Assembly (NCBI GenBank): GCA_050944455.1
Contig: JBMNRC010000005.1
Coordinates: 1 to 64,000, forward strand
Direction of reading: 5' to 3'
DNA: 64,000 nucleotides
Source: Anthropogastromicrobium sp050944455
GTDB taxonomy: Bacteria > Bacillota > Clostridia > Lachnospirales > Lachnospiraceae
Below the pieces are notes generated by a model, which made no database searches, had not been told where the DNA came from, and saw only the letters and a program-made list of their open reading frames with translations. The translations under genes and the position numbers were made by a program. Positions 52,944 to 60,900 of this stretch are shown here, one piece after another (position 1 is the stretch's first letter; each line of letters starts with the position of its first letter).

Positions 52944-53849
52944 ATGAATCAGGAACAGACGATGCGTGAGCATCTGAAAGACAAGAAAAGGATTGTCATC
53001 AAGGTCGGATCGGCGAGTATCACGCATCCCGAAACGGGTGATCTGTATCTTCGGAGAATTGAAAGGCTGGTGCGGGTTATCACGGACCTGAAGGGCGAGG
53101 ACAAGGATGTGATTCTCGTTTCGTCCGGAGCGATTGCCTGCGGCAGGCAGACGATCGGCATCCGCCGGCGCCCGAGAAGCACCGCGGAAAAACAAGCGTT
53201 CGCCGCGGTCGGCCAGGCCAAGCTGATGATGACATACCAGAAGCTGTTCGCCGAGTACAGCACAGTCGCCGCGCAGGTTCTGCTCACCAAAAGCGTGATC
53301 GTCAACCCGGTTTCCCGCAAAAACACCTGCAACACGTTTGAGGAACTGCTGTATCTGGGCGCCGTCCCCGTCGTCAATGAAAACGACACCATCTCCACCG
53401 CTGAGATTGCCCAGGTTGAAACCTTCGGGGACAACGACCAGCTGGCGGCGATCGTCACAGCGCTGGTCCACGCGGATCTGCTGATTCTGCTCTCCGACAT
53501 CGACGGCGTTTTCTCGGAGGATCCCAAGAGCAACCCAGACGCGGATTTTATCCCGTTTGTTCCCGTGATTGACGATACAATCCTTCAGATGGGAACCTCC
53601 GCCTCCGGCTCGAATGTCGGGACGGGAGGGATGAGTTCCAAGCTTGCGGCGGCGCGCATCGCGACGGACGCCGGGGCGGACATGGTGATCGCGAAGTTTT
53701 CCGACGCCGACGTCATCAGCAATATCATCGCGGGCCGGGAGACCGGGACGCTGTTCGCGGCGCATGACAACGAAAACTTTGACCTGCTGGAATATATCCG
53801 GTCGGAGAATGAACAGGAAAGCAAATCCATTCCGGACGGAATCGACTGA
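52944..53849 (+). CDS. proB: Glutamate 5-kinase
   Basis: The 301-residue enzyme phosphorylates L-glutamate, the first step of proline synthesis. The amino-acid-kinase fold shows RIVIKVGSASITH, VSSGAIACGRQTIG, NENDTISTAEI and LSDIDGVFSEDP, followed by GTGGMSSKLAAA, the nucleotide-binding segment. The C-terminal PUA domain of long ProB forms is absent, as in many Firmicutes. GGAGGAGA precedes the ATG. proA follows after 24 bases, forming the classical operon. Proline feedback probably acts through the conserved kinase loop. Confidence 0.97.
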   Translation: MNQEQTMREHLKDKKRIVIKVGSASITHPETGDLYLRRIERLVRVITDLKGEDKDVILVSSGAIACGRQTIGIRRRPRSTAEKQAFAAVGQAKLMMTYQKLFAEYSTVAAQVLLTKSVIVNPVSRKNTCNTFEELLYLGAVPVVNENDTISTAEIAQVETFGDNDQLAAIVTALVHADLLILLSDIDGVFSEDPKSNPDADFIPFVPVIDDTILQMGTSASGSNVGTGGMSSKLAAARIATDAGADMVIAKFSDADVISNIIAGRETGTLFAAHDNENFDLLEYIRSENEQESKSIPDGID

Positions 53850-53873
53850 TTTTTACTGAAGCGAGGACAATCT

Positions 53874-55148
53874 ATGACTGAAGAAGAACTGCGGGAGGCC
53901 GCAAACCGGGCGCGCGAGGCGTCCTACCGGCTGGCCGTAATGCCGGGGGAGGAGAAGAACCGGGTGCTCCGGCTGGCCGCGGACGCGCTGGAAGCGCACG
54001 CGGAGGAGATTCTGGCAGCAAACGCCCGGGACCTGGAGAACGCCGTGGCAAACCACATACCCGAAGGGCTGCAGGACCGCCTGAGGCTGACAGCGGAGCG
54101 CATCCGCGGGATGGCGGACGCCGTCCGGGAAGTGGCGGAGCTGCCGGACCCGGTGGGGAGAGTGCTGGAGTCGACGGAACGCCCGAACGGGCTTAAGATC
54201 GACAAGGTGAGCGTCCCGATCGGCGTGGTTGGCATCATCTACGAGGCCCGGCCCAACGTCACCAGCGACGCCTGGTCGCTGTGCTATAAATCGTCAAATG
54301 CCGTGATCCTCAAGGGCGGTTCGGACGCGATTCACAGCAACATGGCTGTCGCGGACGTCCTGCGGGGAGCCATTCAGGAGGCCGGCGGCGATCCGAACGC
54401 CCTGTTCCTGATCCCGGACACGGATCACCAGACGGCCCAGCGACTGATGAAACTGAACGGGTCTGTCGACGTGCTGATTCCCCGGGGATCCAAGCGGCTG
54501 ATTCAGGCAGTCGTCCGGAACGCCAGCGTTCCCGTGATCGAAACCGGCGCCGGAAACTGCCATATTTATCTGGATGAGACCGCGGACCCGGCAAAGGCCG
54601 TCCCGATCGTTTTCAACGCGAAAACCCAGCGTATCGGCGTGTGCAATGCCTGCGAATCCCTGGTCGTGCACTGGAGCGTGCTGAAATCCGTCCTGGTCCC
54701 TGTAGTGCGCAAGCTGGCGGAAAAGAACGTCCAGGTCTACGCCGACGCGGAATCCCTGGCGGCGCTGAGGGCGGCGGAGGGAATTCCCGCGGAGCTTCTG
54801 CATGAGGCCTCGGCGGAGGACTTCGGCACGGAATACCTGGATTACAAGATTTCGGTGAAGACCGTCGGCAGCGTTGAGGAGGCCGTGGACCACATCAACC
54901 GGTATTCCACGAAGCACAGCGAATCCATCATCACGGAAAAGGCGGAGAACGCAGAGAAATTCCTGAACAGCGTAGACAGCGCGTGCGTGTACTGGAACGC
55001 CAGCACGCGGTTTACGGACGGCGGCTGCTTCGGCTTCGGCGCGGAGATCGGCATCTCCACCGCCAAACTGCACGCCCGCGGGCCGATGGGGCTGCGGGAA
55101 CTGACGACGTACAAGTACAAGATTTACGGAGACGGGCAGATCCGCTGA
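53874..55148 (+). CDS. proA: Glutamate-5-semialdehyde dehydrogenase
   Basis: The 424-residue enzyme reduces glutamyl 5-phosphate to glutamate 5-semialdehyde with NADPH. It has the ProA signature IGVVGIIYEARPNVTSDAWS and KGGSDAIHSN, the catalytic cysteine in QRIGVCNACESLVVH (about residue 257), and the end ALVGFGFGAEIG-like CFGFGAEIGISTAKLHARGP. Length is normal. GAAGCGAGGAC lies upstream. proC is not in the window, so the last step must be encoded elsewhere. Confidence 0.97.
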   Translation: MTEEELREAANRAREASYRLAVMPGEEKNRVLRLAADALEAHAEEILAANARDLENAVANHIPEGLQDRLRLTAERIRGMADAVREVAELPDPVGRVLESTERPNGLKIDKVSVPIGVVGIIYEARPNVTSDAWSLCYKSSNAVILKGGSDAIHSNMAVADVLRGAIQEAGGDPNALFLIPDTDHQTAQRLMKLNGSVDVLIPRGSKRLIQAVVRNASVPVIETGAGNCHIYLDETADPAKAVPIVFNAKTQRIGVCNACESLVVHWSVLKSVLVPVVRKLAEKNVQVYADAESLAALRAAEGIPAELLHEASAEDFGTEYLDYKISVKTVGSVEEAVDHINRYSTKHSESIITEKAENAEKFLNSVDSACVYWNASTRFTDGGCFGFGAEIGISTAKLHARGPMGLRELTTYKYKIYGDGQIR

Positions 55149-55384
55149 GGCGCATACATAGACTGATCCGCCGGATAAATAGAAACAGGCGGACTTCCCG
55201 GCAGGCGGATTTCCGGGGAAACAGAACGGGCGGATTCCATGAAAGCCGCGGGTTCACTGAAACCGGGCGGATCCGCCGGATAAGAAGCATGAGCGGATCG
55301 GCCGGGGAAAGAGGCAGCGCAGATTCCGCTGTTAGACGGAACAGCCGGGGAAACCGGAAAACAGCCGCGCGGCAGGAGAAGAGC
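55149..55384. repeat. Degenerate GGCGGATTCC-type repeats after proA
   Basis: Loose copies of GGCGGAYTYCCGG recur about every 25-40 bases between the proA stop and the glycerate kinase ribosome site. The period is irregular and the repeats are strongly diverged. Confidence 0.5.
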
Positions 55385-56560
55385 ATGAATGTTACGGTGG
55401 CTATCGATTCCTTCAAAGGGAGCCTGACCTCGCTGGAAGCCGGAAGAGCGGCAAAGGCGGGAATCCTGAGAGCGATGCCGGACGCCAGGGTTGCGGTACG
55501 CCCGCTGGCGGACGGCGGCGAAGGCACGGCCTCTGCGCTGACTGCCGGGATGGGCGGCGAGTGGGTGGCCGCCCGCGTGACCGGTCCGCTCGGACAGCCG
55601 GTGACGGCCGGGTACGGCATTGTCCGGGAATCGAAAACCGCCATTCTGGAGATGTCATCGGCGGCCGGGATCACGCTGGTTCCCGCGGAAAAGCGGAATC
55701 CGCTGAAAACGACGACGTACGGAGTCGGGGAACTGATCCGCCTTGCTGTGGAACAGGGATGCCGGAGATTTCTGGTCGGCATCGGCGGGAGCGCGACCAA
55801 CGACGGCGGCCTCGGCATGCTGGAAGCCCTTGGGTTCGGCATGCTTGGCGCGGACGGGAAACCTGTCGCGCCTTTCGGGATCGGGCTCCGGGATCTTTCG
55901 GCCATCTCGCTGGAGAACGTGATGCCGGAGCTTGCGGAGTGCGAATTCAGGATCGCCTGCGACGTGACAAATCCGCTGTGCGGGCCCGACGGGTGCAGCG
56001 CGGTGTTCGGCCCCCAGAAAGGCGCGGATGAGACGATTGTCCGTGAGATGGACGGGTGGCTTGCGGATTACGCTGCCATCGCCGCGAAGGTGTCCGGGCA
56101 CGCGACCCCTGACACACCCGGCGCCGGGGCGGCCGGCGGCCTGGGTTTTGCCTTTCTGGCTTTCTTCCGCGCCAGGCTGGAATCCGGCGTCGGGCTGGTT
56201 CTCCGGGAGACCCGGCTGGAGGATTCGATCCGTGGCGCGGATTATGTGGTTACCGGCGAGGGCAGACTGGACGCGCAGACGGTGATGGGCAAAGCCCCGG
56301 AGGGCGTCGCGCGGGCCGCGAAAAAATACGGGAAACCGGTGATCGCATTCGCGGGTTCGGCCGCCGCTGACGCCGTGAAATGCAATGAGCACGGCATCGA
56401 CGCCTATTTCCCGGTGCTGCGCCGGCCCTGCACGCTGGAGGAAGCCATGAAACCGGAAAATGCCGCGGCAAACCTTTCGGATACGGCCGAGCAGGTTTTC
56501 CGGCTGATTGCCGCGGATCAGACACGATATCAGGAGAAAAAAGATGAGCATTTTGAATGA
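55385..56560 (+). CDS. glxK: Glycerate 2-kinase
   Basis: The 391-residue enzyme of the GlxK/GarK family phosphorylates D-glycerate to 2-phosphoglycerate. It shows VAIDSFKGSLTSLEAGRAA at the N-terminus, PLADGGEGTASAL, GIGGSATNDGGLGMLEALG and TGEGRLDAQTVMGKAPEGVA, the family's most conserved blocks. The ATG at 55385 follows CAGGAG; the open frame upstream overlaps proA and is not coding. The next gene starts before its stop, so it is coupled to the carbohydrate genes that follow. Confidence 0.96.
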   Translation: MNVTVAIDSFKGSLTSLEAGRAAKAGILRAMPDARVAVRPLADGGEGTASALTAGMGGEWVAARVTGPLGQPVTAGYGIVRESKTAILEMSSAAGITLVPAEKRNPLKTTTYGVGELIRLAVEQGCRRFLVGIGGSATNDGGLGMLEALGFGMLGADGKPVAPFGIGLRDLSAISLENVMPELAECEFRIACDVTNPLCGPDGCSAVFGPQKGADETIVREMDGWLADYAAIAAKVSGHATPDTPGAGAAGGLGFAFLAFFRARLESGVGLVLRETRLEDSIRGADYVVTGEGRLDAQTVMGKAPEGVARAAKKYGKPVIAFAGSAAADAVKCNEHGIDAYFPVLRRPCTLEEAMKPENAAANLSDTAEQVFRLIAADQTRYQEKKDEHFE

Positions 56561-58331
56561 GGTTCTGAGCGGAGCGCATGAGGATTATTCAGCCGGGAGA
56601 AGGCTTGAGAGCCTGCCGGCTGAAACCATCGGGGAGAGCGCGGAGATCATCGCGGTTTATCATGCCGGGGACAGCATGCGTCTGTGGCAGAGCTGCTACA
56701 GACCTGCGGAAGAGGTTCACGCGGAACATGTCTGGATACTCGCGGGTGAGAAATCGGTTCACCTGCGGGCGGAAGGCGCCGGCGGAATCTGCGTATCCGG
56801 AAAAGACCGCAGCGTGGAATGCGGCGGGCCGGTTTCCCTGCGGGAATTCCGGGGCTATCCCGACGAGGATGTTCTGGGGAATCATTTCGGGGCGGAGATC
56901 GGAAACTTCAGCCTGACGAAAACCCTGGCCGCTTTTTACTGGCACACCCTGATTCCCTGCGTTATCGAGGGAAAAAACGAAGACTACCCGGACGGATATG
57001 TGCTCAGCACCCTGGCGCAGTCGGTTTACGCTGGCACGTATCCTGACGTCGACCACGAGTTCCAGATCAAGGGCCGGATTGCCTGCGGGGATCAGTTTGA
57101 CCTCCAGCTGATCCGCAGAATGATTGAGCTTCAGCTGAAGCTGATGGAGGAGGACCCGGTGAAACTCTGGAGGGACCCCTGCGCGCTGCAGCCGAACGGG
57201 AACCGGGAATACCATGTGCGGAGAAACAGCGGCGACGGGAAAACCAACGCGGACATGTTTTTAATCACCGGAAATGTGGAAGTGCTGGAGAGCGTGTGGC
57301 TGCTGACCGCGAGAACCGGAGATCTCGGCTGGCTGGGGCGCCAGATCGAAAAGCTGGAGGGAGCCGCTTCGCTCACGGAATTGTGCATGGATCCGATGGG
57401 AAGGCTCTGGTCCGACGTCTTCTATGAAGACCAGATCATCAAGGATGGAATGGAGTGCATGTCGGCATGCCTGGCGGCGCACAGTTTCCATCTGCTCGCG
57501 GAGCTTGAAAATGAGTTGGGCCGGATAGAGAAAGCGCAAAAGTATTCCGGTCTGGAAAAGACCCTGGCTGAGATGCTCCGCAGACCGGTTCCCTACGGCT
57601 TCTGGGATGAGAAGAACCGGCATTTCATCGACTGGCTGGACCGCGACGGCGCGGTGCATGATCACCTGCACCTGCTGGCCAACTGCCTGCCGGTCGTCTT
57701 CCACTACTGCAGCAGTGAGCAGGAAGAGTGCTGCAGAAAGCTGATTCAGCAGGAATTCGATGAGTTCCAGCGTTTCCCGACTTTCCTCTCGCCGAGGGTG
57801 GGCGACTATACGCCGTCTGAAATCGGCGTGCCCTACGACCTGTGCGCGGCCGGAAGGTACTGGTGCTGGGACGCGGCGTACTGGGCAGCCCTGGGCCGGC
57901 CGGACGTCATCGTCTCACAGCTTGAAAAAGTGGCCGGACAGGCGGAAGCGGATCACTATGAGATGGGCGAGCGCTATGACATGAACTACATCTATTATCA
58001 GGATGACAAAAACTGGCACGGCGCCGAGCGGTACTATGAGTACCCCTGCGTATTCTGGTGGGTCACGGTGAGGGAACTGGGCGGAATCCGCCCGTCGCTG
58101 CACCATGATCTGCAGTGGGTGCCGCAGAAAACCGGGGGACTGACGATAGAGCTTCAGTCGTGGAACGTCCGCTGCCATACGGAGAAAGATCAGCTGTCGG
58201 TCAGAAACCTGTCGGACAGCAGAGAGCTGGATGTGGAGATCGATCCCTCGCATTTCTGCGCGGGAGGGAAGACTGTCACGCTGCGTCTGCGGCCCGGTGA
58301 GGAAAAAATCCTCACAGAGAAAGATTTCTGA
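56544..58331 (+). CDS. Six-hairpin glycosidase-like protein, specificity unknown
   Basis: The 595-residue protein has a beta-rich N-terminus (about 1-105) and a helical body rich in aromatic pairs typical of an (alpha/alpha)6 glycosidase. Segments include FYWHTLIPCVIEGKNEDYPD, NSGDGKTNADMFLITGNVEV, FWDEKNRHFIDWLDRDG and GRYWCWDAAYWAALGRPDV, followed by YYQDDKNWHGAERYYEYPCV. Several Asp/Glu in those segments could be catalytic. There is no signal peptide. I recognise no exact family; it is distantly like GH78/GH127-type barrels. The start overlaps the glycerate kinase stop by 17 bases, with AGGAG upstream. Confidence 0.75.
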   Translation: MSILNEVLSGAHEDYSAGRRLESLPAETIGESAEIIAVYHAGDSMRLWQSCYRPAEEVHAEHVWILAGEKSVHLRAEGAGGICVSGKDRSVECGGPVSLREFRGYPDEDVLGNHFGAEIGNFSLTKTLAAFYWHTLIPCVIEGKNEDYPDGYVLSTLAQSVYAGTYPDVDHEFQIKGRIACGDQFDLQLIRRMIELQLKLMEEDPVKLWRDPCALQPNGNREYHVRRNSGDGKTNADMFLITGNVEVLESVWLLTARTGDLGWLGRQIEKLEGAASLTELCMDPMGRLWSDVFYEDQIIKDGMECMSACLAAHSFHLLAELENELGRIEKAQKYSGLEKTLAEMLRRPVPYGFWDEKNRHFIDWLDRDGAVHDHLHLLANCLPVVFHYCSSEQEECCRKLIQQEFDEFQRFPTFLSPRVGDYTPSEIGVPYDLCAAGRYWCWDAAYWAALGRPDVIVSQLEKVAGQAEADHYEMGERYDMNYIYYQDDKNWHGAERYYEYPCVFWWVTVRELGGIRPSLHHDLQWVPQKTGGLTIELQSWNVRCHTEKDQLSVRNLSDSRELDVEIDPSHFCAGGKTVTLRLRPGEEKILTEKDF

Positions 58332-58360
58332 GAATCAGGACCTGATCTGACCAACCCGGG

Positions 58361-58481
58361 CGGGAATGACCGGGAGAACCCCGCTGCAATGGCGGCAGAG
58401 GCGTACAGCCGGTTCTCCTGAAGAGATTCTGGCGTGAATTCCGGGGAGGACTCTGCCGCAGTGGCGGAGGGATATACCAGT
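58361..58481. repeat. 72-bp two-copy degenerate repeat
   Basis: GCGGGAATGACCGGGAGAAC and GCGTGAATTCCGGGGAGGAC begin at 58361 and 58433, and both continue to a GCYGCARTGGCGG block. It lies 30 bases after the stop of the upstream gene. Confidence 0.65.
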
Positions 58482-58627
58482 TTTATTTTTATCGAACAAT
58501 ATCCGGCGGGAATCCCCGGACGGCTGAGGCCGGGGATTCCGCTGAAGATATCGGCTGCGCGGAAAACAGGAAAAAACGGCGGCCAGGTCCCGGAACGCGG
58601 AGCGTTCCCGGAAGGAGGCGGAATCAG

Positions 58628-60625
58628 ATGATTATTTATGTGAACGGCGGAGCGCCGAGAGACGGAGACGGAAGCAGGGAGAGGCCTTTCAAGCACATCA
58701 GCGACGCGGCGGCAATCGCGACGCCGGGAGACGAGGTGCTGGTGGCTCCGGGAACCTACCGGGAGAACGTGGCACCGAGGCATGCGGGAACCGGGACGGC
58801 GAGGATCGTCTACAAAAGTGAAGTCCCGCTCGGCGCGGAAATCACCGGCGCGGAGGAAATCCACGACTGGAAACCGGTCGACGGCGAGGACGGAACCCTG
58901 TGGGTGACCGAAATTCCCAACAGCGATTTCGGCAGCTACAACCCGTACACCACATACGTTTTCGGCGACTGGTTTTTCGCGAAGCGCGACAAGCATACCG
59001 GCTGCGTCTGGCTCAACGATCAGGCGCTCTACGAGGCCTCCAGCCTGGAAGAGTGCCGGGAGGGAAAGCCGACGGACGTCTCGTGGGATCCGGAGGCATC
59101 GAAGTACAAATGGTACACGGAGCAGGTTCCTGAAAAAGACGCCACCCGCATCTACGCGAACTTCCGCGGGGCGGACCCGAGAAAGGAAAATGTGGAGATC
59201 ACGGTGCGCAGGGAGTGCTTCCTGCCGCAGGAAAACGGGATTTCCTATATCACCGTGAGCGGCTTTATGATCGACAAGGCCGCGACGACCTGGGCTCCGC
59301 CGGCGGCGTACCAGGACGGCATGATCGGCCCGCACTGGTCCAAAGGTTGGATTATCGAGGACTGCGAGATCTGGGGATCCAAGTGCGCCGGCATTTCGCT
59401 GGGCAAGTATTATGATCCGGATAACGACCACTTCTTCACCCGCCATCACGTCAAGAGCCCGACCCAGATGGAGCGCGACGCGGTGTGCCGCGGGCAGTAC
59501 CACGGGTGGCTGAAGGAGAGAGTCGGCAGCCATACCGTCCGCCGCTGCAACATCCACCACTGCGAGCAGGGCGGCATCATCGGCCGCATGGGCGGCGTTT
59601 TCAGCGTGATCGAGGACAACCATATCCACCACATCAACAACATGATGGAGCTCGGCGGGGCCGAGATCGCGGGAATCAAGATGCACGCGGCCATCGACGT
59701 CACCATCCGCCGCAACGTGATCCACAACTGCACGATGGGCATCTGGTGCGACTGGGAGGCTCAGGGAACCCGCATTTCCCAGAACCTGCTGTTCAATAAC
59801 CAGAGGCCGGCTTTCGCGAAGCAGCTGCAGGGCGGCATGATGAGCCAGGATATTTTCGTCGAGGTTGGCCACGGGCCGACGCTGATCGACAACAATGTCC
59901 TGCTCTCCGACGTTTCCCTGCGCTTCGCGACGGAAGGCGTCGCCCTTGTCCACAACCTGATCTGCGGCGCGTTCACCTGCGTGGGCGGCGGAACGGGAAC
60001 CAGATACACGCCGTACCACATCCCGCACCGCACCGAGGTGATGGGATTTATGACGATCCTGCACGGCGACGACCGGTTCTATAACAACATTTTTGTCCAG
60101 AAATGGCCTTCTGAGGATGTTGTCATCAAGAGCGACAGCCGGGACGAGTACTATCACGAAAACCGCGCGGTGGGGACCCACGTGTTTGACGGTTATCCGA
60201 CCTATGACGAGTGGATCGCCCAGTTCGACATGGACAACGACATTCCGGATATGGCCGCTCTGGAAAAGGCGCACGAGGGACACCTTCCGGTGTGGGCGGA
60301 GGGCAATGCCTACTTCAACGGCGCCCGCTCCTGGGAGAAGGAAACCGCCTGCCAGAAGGACACCGGACATCAGGTGTACGTGAACCTGAAGGAAGAGAAC
60401 GGCAGCTATACGCTGGAAACCAATCTCTACGACTTCCTGAAGGCGGACTGCCGCCTGATCTCCACAGAGGTTCTGGGCAAAGCCTTCGAGCCGGACGAGG
60501 CGTACGAGAATCCGGACGGGACGCCGATCACATTCAACCGGGATTACGCCGGGAACAGCCGCGGAATGAAGATCCTTCCCGGCCCGTTCGCGGACGCGTC
60601 GAAGGCGGGGAAGCCGCTGTTCTGA
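58628..60625 (+). CDS. Right-handed beta-helix protein, pectate-lyase-like
   Basis: The 665-residue protein begins like DUF1565 beta-helix proteins (IYVNGGAPRDGDGSRERPFK, TPGDEVLVAPGTYRENV). Repeated coils rich in N-I/V-I-x-x-N follow: IEDCEIWGSKCAGISLG, HTVRRCNIHHCEQGGIIG, IEDNHIHHINNMMELGGAEI and TIRRNVIHNCTMGIWCDWE. These place acidic residues and histidines along one face of a parallel beta-helix, as in polysaccharide lyases and glycosidases such as GH120-like xylosidases. There is no signal peptide, so the substrate is probably an imported oligosaccharide. GGAAGGAGGC precedes the ATG. A long antisense frame here is a shadow. Confidence 0.9.
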   Translation: MIIYVNGGAPRDGDGSRERPFKHISDAAAIATPGDEVLVAPGTYRENVAPRHAGTGTARIVYKSEVPLGAEITGAEEIHDWKPVDGEDGTLWVTEIPNSDFGSYNPYTTYVFGDWFFAKRDKHTGCVWLNDQALYEASSLEECREGKPTDVSWDPEASKYKWYTEQVPEKDATRIYANFRGADPRKENVEITVRRECFLPQENGISYITVSGFMIDKAATTWAPPAAYQDGMIGPHWSKGWIIEDCEIWGSKCAGISLGKYYDPDNDHFFTRHHVKSPTQMERDAVCRGQYHGWLKERVGSHTVRRCNIHHCEQGGIIGRMGGVFSVIEDNHIHHINNMMELGGAEIAGIKMHAAIDVTIRRNVIHNCTMGIWCDWEAQGTRISQNLLFNNQRPAFAKQLQGGMMSQDIFVEVGHGPTLIDNNVLLSDVSLRFATEGVALVHNLICGAFTCVGGGTGTRYTPYHIPHRTEVMGFMTILHGDDRFYNNIFVQKWPSEDVVIKSDSRDEYYHENRAVGTHVFDGYPTYDEWIAQFDMDNDIPDMAALEKAHEGHLPVWAEGNAYFNGARSWEKETACQKDTGHQVYVNLKEENGSYTLETNLYDFLKADCRLISTEVLGKAFEPDEAYENPDGTPITFNRDYAGNSRGMKILPGPFADASKAGKPLF

Positions 60626-60785
60626 GAGAAACGCTGAGTGCTGAGGGTGGAGTGCTGAGTGCTGGGCAGAGAAGCAGCCTGCTTCCGCAGGCAGAAAAAA
60701 GCGCTGACCTGAGGTGCACTGATCTGAGGAGCGCTGAGTACAGAGAGGTATTGCGAGTGGAGAGCGGCGCTCTATGAACAAAGGT
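60626..60785. repeat. GCTGAGTGCTGAG-type degenerate repeats after the beta-helix gene
   Basis: GCTGAGTGCTGAGGGTGGA and GTGCTGAGTGCTGGG directly follow the stop codon; further CTGATCTGAGGAGCGCTGAG variants continue to about 60770. Confidence 0.6.
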
Positions 60786-60900
60786 GCTCTCTGCTGAAAG
60801 CGCGCCGAACCGGGCAGAACGGTGAACGGGGAGGCGCGCTGTTTTTTTGAGGGGGAAGCGGCGTCCTGCGGAAGCCGCGGCGGAGAAGGAGCCAGTAATT

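Noticed and set aside
58190..60781. 863-codon open frame antisense to the beta-helix gene
   Set aside because: It mirrors the codon pattern of the plus-strand gene, shows no family motifs and is explained by high GC at third positions.
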